Assembly (NCBI RefSeq): GCF_014931215.1
Contig: NZ_CP063089.1
Coordinates: 1,302,001-1,366,000, forward strand
Direction: 5' to 3'
DNA: 64,000 nucleotides
Source of the DNA: Campylobacter sp. 2014D-0216
GTDB taxonomy: Bacteria > Campylobacterota > Campylobacteria > Campylobacterales > Campylobacteraceae
Each line of letters begins with the position of its first letter. Positions within the stretch are counted from its first letter, which is position 1. The translations under genes and the position numbers were made by a program. Under the pieces are notes generated by a model. It saw only the letters and a program-made list of their open reading frames with translations, made no database searches and was not told the origin of the DNA. Shown here piece after piece: positions 30,468 through 38,795 of this stretch.

Positions 30468-31154
30468 TTATTTGATCAACTCTTGGCGTCTTTGCTCATA
30501 CGCATCACGTATAAAAGTGTAATAATCCACACTATTTTGATAAACATCATCGATTTTTTCATGTTCAAAGCTTAATTCATTTAATCTTAATGCAGCATTC
30601 ACACTAGCACCTAGCCAAAAATTCTTAATATACCCCTCAGGTACCATAAACCAATTAACCGGCAAGGCTAAACTATCTCGCAAATTAGAAGGACCAATCA
30701 ATGGCAATACCAAATGCGGCCCACTTCCCATACCCCATTTGCCCAAAGTAGTTCCAAAATCTGCCTCATAACTTCTCAAAGATGTCTTACTTGCACTATC
30801 TAACAAGCCAAGACCAAAAATGACATTAACACAAAATCTCCCAAATTCTTCTCCTGCTTTTTTAAATTCTAAAGTCAAAAGATGATTGATCATTCTAAAA
30901 GGCGATCTTGTTGTATCAAATGCATTTTTTACCCCTGTTCTTACAAAAGTAGGCGTTACACTCTTATAAGAAAGTACAACTGGTCTTAAAAGATACATAT
31001 AAAGGTCATAATTAAACTTGCTCATAGCTTTATTGTAAGTATAAAAACCATCTTTGACTTCTTTTTTTTGATACTCTTGCTCAAAATCTTCAAAGTCGCT
31101 AGCAAAAACCAAGGTATTTAAAAACAAAAATACAGACAATAAGTATTTTAACAA
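30468..31154 (-). CDS. mlaA: MlaA/VacJ-family outer-membrane lipid transport protein
   Basis: 228 aa. It removes misplaced phospholipid from the outer leaflet with MlaC. TTG 31154 follows AAAGGA by 8 nt and starts a signal peptide (MLKYLLSVFLFLNTLVFA). Family motifs are FNYDLYMYLLRPV, RTGVKNAFDTTRSPFRMIN, NVIFGLGLLD, GTTLGKWGMGSGPHLVLP and GPSNLRDS. Unlike E. coli MlaA it has no lipobox Cys at the signal cleavage site, so it is probably not lipidated. Confidence 0.9.
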   Translation of the reverse strand: MLKYLLSVFLFLNTLVFASDFEDFEQEYQKKEVKDGFYTYNKAMSKFNYDLYMYLLRPVVLSYKSVTPTFVRTGVKNAFDTTRSPFRMINHLLTLEFKKAGEEFGRFCVNVIFGLGLLDSASKTSLRSYEADFGTTLGKWGMGSGPHLVLPLIGPSNLRDSLALPVNWFMVPEGYIKNFWLGASVNAALRLNELSFEHEKIDDVYQNSVDYYTFIRDAYEQRRQELIK

Positions 31155-31300
31155 AACCCATTCCTTTGTGAAAATCTCTTAGTTTAGATTACATCAATTA
31201 TACAAAAATTCATATAAATTTTTATATTAAAATAAATTTTTAAATATTCTTTATAAAAATAAAAAATTTTTATTTATTGATAAAATAAGTCTTGAAAAAT

Positions 31301-31329
31301 ATGCAAAAAATAAAAATTTATTTTTGCAT
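31301..31329. promoter_or_regulatory. Palindrome at the modA promoter, candidate operator
   Basis: Arms ATGCAAAAA and TTTTTGCAT, each 9 bp and 11 nt apart, end 12 nt before the modA -10 box. The position fits a repressor site such as ModE, but it does not match the E. coli ModE box. The remaining 220 nt between mlaA and modA are AT-rich and hold no other gene. Confidence 0.4.
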
Positions 31330-31341
31330 TCAAAAATAAGC

Positions 31342-31347
31342 TATAAT
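31342..31347 (+). promoter_or_regulatory. -10 box of modA
   Basis: AAGCTATAAT, extended -10, 30 nt before ATG 31378. Confidence 0.6.
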
Positions 31348-31377
31348 TTTTTTAAATTTACAACCAAAAGGATTAAA

Positions 31378-32133
31378 ATGAAAAAAATTTTCGCCTTACT
31401 TTTTTTATGTATTTTTGGCTATGGAGCCGATGTAAACATCGCAGCAGCTGCAAATGTAGCCTATGCATTTAAAGCCTTGCAAAAAGAATTTCAAAAAGAA
31501 AATCCAGATATTAGCGTCAATGTAAGTTTAGGTGCTAGTGGAAATTTGGTTGCACAGATTAAAAATGGAGCTCCATTTGATATTTTTATGGCTGCAAATA
31601 TGAAATTTGCTCAAAGCTTATATGATGATCATTTTGCTAGCACCAAACCTGTTATCTACGCACAAGGTGCTTTAGCGCTACTTACTTTAAGAGTGCAAAA
31701 TGTGGATTTAAGTAAAGGATTAAACGCACTCAATGATGAAAAAGTTAAAATTATCTCCATTGCCAATCCCAAAGCAGCACCCTATGGCCAAGCTAGTATA
31801 GAAGCTTTACAAAATGCTAAAATTTATAAACAAACAAGAGCTAAAATCATCGAAGCTAAGTCTATCGGGGAGGCTCTTACTCAAACACTTAAAGCAGCTG
31901 ATGTGGGTTTTATAGCAGCAAGCGCTTTACATGAAAATGCAATGAAATCTTACAAACTTCAAGAAGGTAAAAATTATATTTTAATCGATCCAAAACTCTA
32001 TGATCCAATCAATCAAGGCATTGTTATCACTTCTTATGGTAAAGACAATGCTAAGGCAAAGAAATTTTATGATTTTATCCTAAGCGATAAAGCTAAGCAA
32101 ATTTTCAAAGCTTATGGCTATAATATCCCATGA
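31378..32133 (+). CDS. modA: Molybdate-binding periplasmic protein ModA
   Basis: 251 aa. Signal peptide of about 16 residues (MKKIFALLFLCIFGYG), then a type II periplasmic binding fold. AAAANVAYAFKAL, GASGNLVAQIKNGAPFDIF and AAPYGQAS are the ModA anion-site segments. It supplies molybdate (and perhaps tungstate) for formate dehydrogenase and other molybdoenzymes. ATG 31378 follows AAAAGGATTAAA; a longer frame to 31324 crosses the promoter. It overlaps the next gene by ATGA. Confidence 0.93.
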   Translation: MKKIFALLFLCIFGYGADVNIAAAANVAYAFKALQKEFQKENPDISVNVSLGASGNLVAQIKNGAPFDIFMAANMKFAQSLYDDHFASTKPVIYAQGALALLTLRVQNVDLSKGLNALNDEKVKIISIANPKAAPYGQASIEALQNAKIYKQTRAKIIEAKSIGEALTQTLKAADVGFIAASALHENAMKSYKLQEGKNYILIDPKLYDPINQGIVITSYGKDNAKAKKFYDFILSDKAKQIFKAYGYNIP

Positions 32134-32519
32134 TTAAAGCCAAAATTCATTCTATTCAAAATCATGACAATATAAACTGGGTGGAATTTTTTGCCCAAAA
32201 ACACAAATTATACATGCTTGCTTTAGAACTTGATGAAAAAGCAAGCATTGATCAAGAAGTTGTGTTAGCTTTTAAAAGTAGTGAATGTTTACTAAGCAAA
32301 ATAAACCTAGCTAATACATTTTTAAACACTCTTCATGCAAAAATCATAGATATTTTTCAAGGACAAATCATCACTGTTATAAGATTAGAAAGTGAAATTT
32401 GCACCTTTGAAACCCAAATAAGCACTTTTGAATTTTTAGAACAAGTATATCAAAAAAATGATTTTGTATTTGCTTATATTCATCCTAGTGCTTTATTTAT
32501 CAAAGAGTATGTATGTTAA
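32130..32519 (+). CDS. TOBE-like molybdate-linked protein
   Basis: 129 aa. No signal peptide. It reads as two weak TOBE/Mop-like halves (VVLAFKSSECLLSK and NDFVFAYIHPSALFI are the typical strand that ends with the anion site). In C. jejuni a molybdenum-pterin-binding-type gene holds the same place after modA. It overlaps modA by 4 nt and modC by 7 nt. It may store or sense molybdate; the family match is loose. Confidence 0.7.
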   Translation: MIKAKIHSIQNHDNINWVEFFAQKHKLYMLALELDEKASIDQEVVLAFKSSECLLSKINLANTFLNTLHAKIIDIFQGQIITVIRLESEICTFETQISTFEFLEQVYQKNDFVFAYIHPSALFIKEYVC

Positions 32520-33361
32520 AAATCCATTGTGAAAAAAAATTCAAAAACAAAGAATTTCATCTTAAAATTAATTTTGAAGTCAAAGAAGGTGAGTTTTGCG
32601 CTATCTTTGGAAAAAGTGGGAGTGGAAAAACTACGCTTTTGAGAATTTTAGCTGGTTTTGAAAAAGCACAAGGAAGTTGTATTTTTCGTGATAAGATATT
32701 TTTTGATGAAAAAAATTTCTTAAGCCCACAAAAAAGACAACTTGGTTTTGTTTTTCAAGACTATGCTTTGTTTGAAAATATGAATGTAGAACAAAATCTA
32801 CTATATGCTAAAAAAGATCTTGAATTTGCAAATGAGCTTTTAGATCTTTTGGATTTAAATCAGCACAGAAAAAGTCACATTCAAGAACTAAGCGGGGGAC
32901 AAAAACAACGCGTGGCTTTAGCAAGAGCCATTATGCAAAGACCAAAGCTTTTACTTTTAGATGAGCCATTTAGTGCTTTAGATAATGAAATCAAACAACG
33001 CTTACAAGATTATCTTTTAAACATTCACAAAACTTACAAAATCACCACCATTTTAATCAGCCATGATGTAAGTGAAGTTTATAAACTAGCCAATAAAGTC
33101 ATCATTTTAGAAAATGGAGCCATCATAAAAGAAGGCACTCCTAATGAAGTTTTTTTAAAAACGCAAGGTTCTCAGAAATTTGCTATCAAAGCCCGTATCT
33201 TAAAACTGCAAAAACAAGATAGTATTTTTGTTGCTATTCTTGCCATAGGAAACCAAATCACTCAAGTTGTCTTAAGTCCTTTAGAAGCAAAAAATTTCAA
33301 AGAAAACGATGAGGTACTTCTAAGCCAAAAAGCTTTTACACTTAACCTAGCCAAAATATGA
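32513..33361 (+). CDS. modC: Molybdate ABC transporter ATPase ModC
   Basis: 282 aa. Walker A GKSGSGKTTLLR, Q-loop VFQDYALFENM, signature LSGGQKQRVALARA, Walker B LLLLDEPFSALD and switch His in ISHDVSEV. A C-terminal TOBE segment (about 220-282) marks the ModC/CysA-like subfamily. In C. jejuni modB, the permease, comes just before modC; here the previous gene is the TOBE-like one and no permease gene is present. Confidence 0.9.
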   Translation: MLKIHCEKKFKNKEFHLKINFEVKEGEFCAIFGKSGSGKTTLLRILAGFEKAQGSCIFRDKIFFDEKNFLSPQKRQLGFVFQDYALFENMNVEQNLLYAKKDLEFANELLDLLDLNQHRKSHIQELSGGQKQRVALARAIMQRPKLLLLDEPFSALDNEIKQRLQDYLLNIHKTYKITTILISHDVSEVYKLANKVIILENGAIIKEGTPNEVFLKTQGSQKFAIKARILKLQKQDSIFVAILAIGNQITQVVLSPLEAKNFKENDEVLLSQKAFTLNLAKI

Positions 33362-33396
33362 TAAAATACGCTAATTATAACATTCTAGGGCGATAA

Positions 33397-33513
33397 ATGA
33401 CTTATGGATTTTTTATCTTAAAATTCTATACAAGCTTATGGACTCCATGGAAAGTAAGACTATCTTGTGGTTATTTTATAGCTCCTACTGCACCGCCTTT
33501 TATTCTTTTATAA
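33397..33513 (+). CDS. Possible 38-aa hydrophobic peptide
   Basis: ATG 33397 follows TAGGGCGATAA with good spacing and TATAAC lies about 20 nt upstream. The peptide begins MTYGFFILKFYTSLW and ends APTAPPFILL. I know no relative. It fills most of the 184-nt gap between modC and the SMR gene, which otherwise holds only the SMR leader. It may be a leader peptide for the efflux gene or chance. Confidence 0.25.
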   Translation: MTYGFFILKFYTSLWTPWKVRLSCGYFIAPTAPPFILL

Positions 33514-33545
33514 TTTAATTTATTTTAACTGATAAAGGAATAAAA

Positions 33546-33860
33546 ATGCATTGGTTTGTTTTAGCGATGAGTATAATTTTTGAGGTAATTGCAACTAGTT
33601 CTATGAAATACGCAAGTATAAGTAAAAATAATCTTTATTTGATTGTTTTTGCAATATTTTTTTCTTTTTCATTAGTAGGTTTATTTTACGCTTTAAAGAA
33701 AATTGATCTTAGTGTTGCGTATGCAACTTGGGCTGGATGTGGTTTAGCACTTGTTAGTGTGGTTGGATTTTTAGTTTTTAAAGAAGCCATAACGCTTAAT
33801 AAGATTATTTTTATTATTTTAATCATCACTGGAGTTGTGGGGTTAAAACTTAGTGCTTAA
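33546..33860 (+). CDS. Small multidrug resistance (SMR) transporter
   Basis: 104 aa, four transmembrane helices. The membrane-embedded Glu13 (IIFEVIATSSMKYA) is the proton/substrate site, and AYATWAGCGLA resembles the EmrE helix 3 motif (AYAIWSGVG), favouring the drug/guanidinium exporter group. Proton-coupled export of cationic compounds is the family role. C. jejuni carries a pair of such genes, but only one is here, so a homodimer is likely. Shine-Dalgarno AAAGGAATAAAA. Confidence 0.88.
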   Translation: MHWFVLAMSIIFEVIATSSMKYASISKNNLYLIVFAIFFSFSLVGLFYALKKIDLSVAYATWAGCGLALVSVVGFLVFKEAITLNKIIFIILIITGVVGLKLSA

Positions 33861-33879
33861 GCCTTTTGGCTTAAAGCAC
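33853..33879. terminator. Hairpin shared by convergent SMR and ferredoxin genes
   Basis: GTGCTTAAGCC / GGCTTAAAGCAC with a TTTT loop and one bulged base. It contains the stop codons of both genes (33858-33860 on plus, 33873-33871 on minus). Confidence 0.6.
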
Positions 33880-35523
33880 ATTCATACTTTGTATCATTAC
33901 CTTTGCTTTACATTCAGCACAACAATATAGCGTTTTTATTTTCGCTTCATCGCCCATAAATCTTGGCTTCATTATACTAGCGATTTTTTCAATGGCTTTT
34001 TTAGTAGCAAATTCCTTCCCGCATTCAACACAAGCAAAAAGCTCATCTTGAGCTAAAATCATAAAAGAAAAATACTCTTTTTCTAAATCTATACCACTTC
34101 TTTGAAGTACTAGCGTATCTTTTTCAGCACAACTTGCTTCGCAATACCCACAGGTAGTACACAAACTCGCATTAAATTTCAAAGAATTATCTTTAGCATC
34201 AGCCACCAAAGCTCCTACATTACAAGCTCCAACACAAGAAAGACACAAAGTACAGGTATCGGTATTAATAGTGATTTTTCCATAGCGTATCCACTCTTTA
34301 CTTGGAATATTGCCTAAATTTTGATCCCCTATAAATTCTCTTAGTCTTATTGCAAAATCTTCTCTTTTTAAAAGCGCAGGATTATAAGAAATAAATTTAA
34401 GATCATCAATAAAACAAGCTTGCTCCATAGCTTCTAAAAGTTCTTTTTCATTTTGAGCTACAAAAATTGCATTTTGTTTGTATTTTCTTTGAAAAATTTC
34501 ATTCATTAAATCTACCACTTCTAAAGCACCTTGTGATAAACCATTGCTATAAAAAACCACACTCGCACCACTTGTTTGAAGCATAGCTAGAAAATGTGCT
34601 TGATCTAGATAATTTTCTCCTTTAATCATAAAAGGCATCACATCTTTTTTTAAAGTGATATTTAAATTTTCAATCGACATTTTTTCAGGAATGATTAAGA
34701 TGATTTTATCTTCATAGAATTTTAAAATTTCATAAAAACTATTGCGTGGCATAGGCGCATAATCAAGCGCGCCACTAGGGCAAATTCCTACACAATCGCC
34801 ACAACTTAAACAATCTACATGAGAAAATTCTAATTTCTTTTGCTCATCGTCTTTTAAAATAGCCACACTAGGACAGATTTCGGCACATTTTCCACAATGA
34901 ACACTTCTTCTTTCATGGTATTGACAAATGCTATCATCATAACTAATGTAATTTCTAAATTTATATTTTGGAGAATTAGAGTTTAAAAGTTTTATAAGTG
35001 CTTCTTGACTCAAGCTAGAAAAATCATAACAGCCACTTTGCTGATCAAAGCTTTCTTTTTTTGTATCATAGAGAAAAAAATCACAATCAATCTCCACTTG
35101 CTCGCCATTTTTCAACGCTATCACACAAAGCTCACCTACACAACCTAAAACACCCAAACACTGCTCATTGCTTAGTTTTAAAACCTTGTATTCTTCTTGT
35201 TTTAAACTTTCAATTAACTCGCTTTGCTCCTCATCGCTTACAAGGATTACATTTTTACCCACTTCTTTAGTATATTCTAAATCAAGACCCAAATCATAGA
35301 CTTTAGATCTAACTTGATATAAAAAATCAATAGTTTTTGATTTTGCTAGCACATCATCTTGAGAATTTTTAAGATAAAAATTAATCTCAGGTGCGTAAAC
35401 TTCAGGATTTAAAAGCTTTGAATTTCCTATAAAAACTTCTTCTTCACAGGCTTTTTGAACTATGCTAATATTATCACTTAAAGGGATTAAGTCTTCATTT
35501 TCTAAAAATACAAAATCTTTCAT
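33871..35523 (-). CDS. 4Fe-4S ferredoxin-type protein beside selA
   Basis: 550 aa, soluble. Two pairs of ferredoxin motifs: CGKCAEICP and CLSCGDCVGICP (about 211-250), then CTLCLSCVGAC and CTTCGYCEASC (about 422-465). A C-terminal zinc-ribbon-like part has CVECGKEF and CCAEC. It is the counterpart of C. jejuni Cj1377. The position beside selAB suggests a role with the selenocysteine-containing formate dehydrogenase, but the partner is not shown. ATG 35523, divergent from selA. Confidence 0.85.
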   Translation of the reverse strand: MKDFVFLENEDLIPLSDNISIVQKACEEEVFIGNSKLLNPEVYAPEINFYLKNSQDDVLAKSKTIDFLYQVRSKVYDLGLDLEYTKEVGKNVILVSDEEQSELIESLKQEEYKVLKLSNEQCLGVLGCVGELCVIALKNGEQVEIDCDFFLYDTKKESFDQQSGCYDFSSLSQEALIKLLNSNSPKYKFRNYISYDDSICQYHERRSVHCGKCAEICPSVAILKDDEQKKLEFSHVDCLSCGDCVGICPSGALDYAPMPRNSFYEILKFYEDKIILIIPEKMSIENLNITLKKDVMPFMIKGENYLDQAHFLAMLQTSGASVVFYSNGLSQGALEVVDLMNEIFQRKYKQNAIFVAQNEKELLEAMEQACFIDDLKFISYNPALLKREDFAIRLREFIGDQNLGNIPSKEWIRYGKITINTDTCTLCLSCVGACNVGALVADAKDNSLKFNASLCTTCGYCEASCAEKDTLVLQRSGIDLEKEYFSFMILAQDELFACVECGKEFATKKAIEKIASIMKPRFMGDEAKIKTLYCCAECKAKVMIQSMNVL

Positions 35524-35552
35524 TACACTCTCTTTTTAATTTTTTGGCTTTA

Positions 35553-35558
35553 ATTATA
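35553..35558 (-). promoter_or_regulatory. -10 box of the ferredoxin gene
   Basis: TATAAT on the minus strand in the 89-nt divergent gap, 30 nt before the ATG. Confidence 0.5.
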
Positions 35559-35579
35559 TAAATTTCATTATAAAAAAGT

Positions 35580-35585
35580 TATAAT
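35580..35585 (+). promoter_or_regulatory. -10 box of selA
   Basis: AGTTATAAT, 28 nt before ATG 35613. With the minus-strand box at 35553 it forms a back-to-back promoter pair. Confidence 0.55.
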
Positions 35586-35612
35586 TTTACTAATTTATTC
35601 TTAAGGTTTAAG

Positions 35613-36944
35613 ATGAACAAATTTAGAAATTTTCCACCCATAAACACTTTAATCAACGATGAAAGCTTAGCTGATTACCCTTTATACCTAAGATCTTACT
35701 TTGCTAAGCAAGTTGTTTCAAATTGTAAAAAAGAACTCACTAAAAATGAGAATTTAAATTTTAGTTTACAAGATTTACTCACAAAAATCACACAAAATAT
35801 ACAAGATTTTTTAAATACACAAAGTCAAAGCTTAGTCAATGCCACTGGTGTGATCATACACACCAACCTTGGTCGTAGTATCATTGATGAACATATTTTT
35901 GAAAAAACTAAGCCAATTATTTGCTCTTACTCTAACTTAGAATTTAACATGCAAACTGGCAAAAGAGGATCAAGATATGATGCGCTAAATGCGAATTTAA
36001 AAATTTTGTTTGATTGTGAAGATTGTTTAGTAGTTAACAATAACGCTTCAGCTGTATTTTTAATCTTAAATACTTTAGCAAAAAATAATGAGGTTATCAC
36101 TTCAAGGAGTGAGCTAGTTGAAATTGGTGGAAATTTTAGAATTCCTGAAGTTATGCTAGCAGCCGGTGTTAGGCTAAAAGAAATAGGCACAACCAATAAA
36201 ACTCATCTGTATGATTATGAAAATGCCATCAATGAAAATACTAAGATGATTTTAAAAACCCACCGCTCTAACTTTGCTTTTAAAGGTTTTTTTGAAGAAG
36301 TAAGTTTAAGTGAAATTCACACTTTAACAAAAAAGAAAAAACTCATTTCATATTATGATTTAGGTGCTGGTTGGTGTGAAAAAATCAACAAACAACTCAG
36401 TAAAAATGAGCCAAACGTAAAAGAACTTTTAAAACACTGCGATATCTTAAGTTTTAGCGGTGATAAGCTTTTTGGCTCTACGCAAGCAGGCATTATACTT
36501 GGAAAGAAAAAATACATTCAACAGCTAAAGAAAAATCAACTCTTAAGAATGTTAAGAGTTGATAAAATCACACTTGCTTTTTTAAATGAAACCACCAAGG
36601 CTTATTTGGAAAAAGAATATGAAAAAATTCCTACTTTAAAACTTTTAAATGATGATTTAAAAACTATAGAAAAAAAGGCGCTTTTTGTCCAAGAAAAGAT
36701 TCCTGTAAAATGCGAGTTAAAAACTTCTAAAAGTTTAGTAGGCGGTGGATCTATGCCCGATAAAAGCCTAGACACTCTTGTGTTAAGTTTTAATGAGAAG
36801 GCTTTGCCTTTGCAAGAAAAATTTAGAAAAAAAGGTATCATTGGTCGTATTGAAAATGGGTGTTTTGTGCTAGATTTTAGAAGTATTTTAGAAAAAGATT
36901 TAAGCCGTTTAATCCACGCTATCAAAGAGGTATTTCATGCATAG
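35613..36944 (+). CDS. selA: L-seryl-tRNA(Sec) selenium transferase
   Basis: PLP enzyme of 443 aa that converts Ser-tRNA(Sec) to Sec-tRNA(Sec) with selenophosphate. It has the SelA N-terminal domain, NATGVIIHTNLGRS, RGSRYDALNAN, and the PLP lysine in FSGDKLFGSTQAGI. VGGGSMPDKSL is in the C-terminal domain. Shine-Dalgarno TTAAGGTTTAAG. It overlaps selB by 8 nt, so both selenocysteine factors are made together. Confidence 0.95.
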   Translation: MNKFRNFPPINTLINDESLADYPLYLRSYFAKQVVSNCKKELTKNENLNFSLQDLLTKITQNIQDFLNTQSQSLVNATGVIIHTNLGRSIIDEHIFEKTKPIICSYSNLEFNMQTGKRGSRYDALNANLKILFDCEDCLVVNNNASAVFLILNTLAKNNEVITSRSELVEIGGNFRIPEVMLAAGVRLKEIGTTNKTHLYDYENAINENTKMILKTHRSNFAFKGFFEEVSLSEIHTLTKKKKLISYYDLGAGWCEKINKQLSKNEPNVKELLKHCDILSFSGDKLFGSTQAGIILGKKKYIQQLKKNQLLRMLRVDKITLAFLNETTKAYLEKEYEKIPTLKLLNDDLKTIEKKALFVQEKIPVKCELKTSKSLVGGGSMPDKSLDTLVLSFNEKALPLQEKFRKKGIIGRIENGCFVLDFRSILEKDLSRLIHAIKEVFHA

Positions 36945-38742
36945 TATTATCATAGGCACAGCTGGGCATATTGATCATGGCAAAACTTCACTGATTAAAG
37001 CTATTAATGGATTTGAAGGAGATGATTTAAAAGAAGAACAAGAAAAAGGCATTACAATTAATTTGAGTTTTTCAAACTTAAAAAGTGAAAATTTAAACAT
37101 TGCTTTTATCGATGTACCAGGACATGAAAGTTTGATCAAAACCATGATAAGCGGTGCTTTTGGTTTTAGAGTGTGTATGTTTGTCATAGATATCAACGAG
37201 GGTTTAAAAGCTCAGAGTATAGAGCATTTAAAGGTCTTAGAATTTTTAGGTGTAAAAGATGTAGTGCTTGTTTTAAGCAAAGTTGATTTATGTAAAGACT
37301 TTAAATATAAACAAAAAGAACTTTTAAATGAGATCAGCACTTTTAAAGTCAACATCTTAAAAGTATTTGCAACTAGTATTTATGATGAGCAAAGTATCTT
37401 GAGTTTAAAAAACTATCTTCTAAGCCTAAAACCCAAAGAAAATGATGAAAATTTTATTTTTAGATACTACATTGATAGGGTTTTTTCTCTAAAAGGTATA
37501 GGTACAGTAGTAACAGGAAGCTTAAATGAGGGAAAAATCCATAAAAACGAAAAAATCTTTTGCCTTGAAACCCAAAAAGATATCATGATAAAAAATATAC
37601 AAATTCATGAAGAAAATATTTTAGAAGCAAAAGCTTACAACAGAGTTGCTTTGAGTTTAAACTGTGATTATCATGAATTAAAAAAAGGCTATGTGCTTAG
37701 CAAAAAAGGTGTTTTTAAAAGCTTTAAAAGCATCGATGGAGTAGTTTTTACCACAGGGATTAAACATGGAAGTATTTTGGAATTTTGTAGTGGGTCAAAA
37801 AAACTAAATGCCAAAATAAGCATCATCAAAGAGTTAGAAGATAAAACTTATGTGAGTTTAGATTTTGATAAAAACTTGGCTCTATGTTTTGATGATAAAT
37901 TTATCCTACTTGAAAATGGACGCATTAAAAGTGGTGGTGTAGTGCTTAATGCAGTAAGCGAGCCTTTAAAAAAAGATATCAAAACCAAATATCTCATGCT
38001 TTTAGAACAAAGAGATTTTAAAAGAGTGTTTGAATTTTTAAAACAAACCCACAAACTTGGTTTTGGTTTGCTCTCATGCTACCAACGCTTCAAACTCTCC
38101 CATGAACAAGCTTTGAATTTAGCAAAAAGCTTAGATCATGTTTTTGTCGATGAGCAAGCTTTAAATGTATACGATCTTAATGCTATGCAAAACTTGAAAG
38201 ATTTTATTAATTTTATCTTTTCTAAAAATCCTTACGCATTAATATCACCTCATTCTATTGCCCTAAGACTTTCTTGGGCGAGTGAAAATTTTTGCGCTTA
38301 TACACTTATGCAAATGCAAGAAAAGCTAGATTTTAAAGATGGGATATGGTTTTTAAAAGGACAAAATTATGAAAGATTGCAAGAAAAAGCCCATTGTGAA
38401 CTTTATGAAATTTTAAAAAAAGAAGGTATTAAACCTACTGCGCCTTATAATCTTTATGAGTATCTAGAACTTGATAGAAAAAATGGAGATTTCATTTTAA
38501 AAAAACTCACCAAAGAAAATAAAGTCATCAGACTTGCACATAATCTTTTCATAGAAAAAAATTCTCTTGAAAACCTTATGCAAGAGTTTTTAAAACTTTT
38601 ACAAACACATCATCTAGATGTAGCTTTTGTTAAAAACCATTTTCAAATTTCAAGAAAGTATGCCATAGCTTACTTAGAGTATCTTGACAAAAACTACCCT
38701 CAAGTAGTAAAAATAGATGAAAAAAGGTTTTTAAGAACCTAA
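36937..38742 (+). CDS. selB: Selenocysteine-specific elongation factor SelB
   Basis: 601 aa. Brings Sec-tRNA(Sec) to UGA codons marked by a SECIS hairpin. G1 GTAGHIDHGKTSLI, G3 DVPGHE and G4 SKVD are present, then two beta-barrel domains and four C-terminal winged helices for SECIS binding (about 350-601). Codes for the factor; any selenoprotein target is outside this window. ATG 36937 lies inside the selA end. Confidence 0.95.
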   Translation: MHSIIIGTAGHIDHGKTSLIKAINGFEGDDLKEEQEKGITINLSFSNLKSENLNIAFIDVPGHESLIKTMISGAFGFRVCMFVIDINEGLKAQSIEHLKVLEFLGVKDVVLVLSKVDLCKDFKYKQKELLNEISTFKVNILKVFATSIYDEQSILSLKNYLLSLKPKENDENFIFRYYIDRVFSLKGIGTVVTGSLNEGKIHKNEKIFCLETQKDIMIKNIQIHEENILEAKAYNRVALSLNCDYHELKKGYVLSKKGVFKSFKSIDGVVFTTGIKHGSILEFCSGSKKLNAKISIIKELEDKTYVSLDFDKNLALCFDDKFILLENGRIKSGGVVLNAVSEPLKKDIKTKYLMLLEQRDFKRVFEFLKQTHKLGFGLLSCYQRFKLSHEQALNLAKSLDHVFVDEQALNVYDLNAMQNLKDFINFIFSKNPYALISPHSIALRLSWASENFCAYTLMQMQEKLDFKDGIWFLKGQNYERLQEKAHCELYEILKKEGIKPTAPYNLYEYLELDRKNGDFILKKLTKENKVIRLAHNLFIEKNSLENLMQEFLKLLQTHHLDVAFVKNHFQISRKYAIAYLEYLDKNYPQVVKIDEKRFLRT

Positions 38743-38760
38743 GTGTTAAAGTTTACATTT

Positions 38761-38766
38761 TATAAT
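38761..38766 (+). promoter_or_regulatory. -10 box of the DsbC-like gene
   Basis: TATAAT, 30 nt before ATG 38796, in the 53-nt gap after selB. Confidence 0.5.
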
Positions 38767-38795
38767 GTGTGAAAAATTTAAAATAAAGGAAAAGA

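Noticed and set aside
33362-33545. Remnant of modB between modC and the SMR gene
   Set aside because: The short frame there shows no resemblance to a ModB helix pattern or EAA loop.
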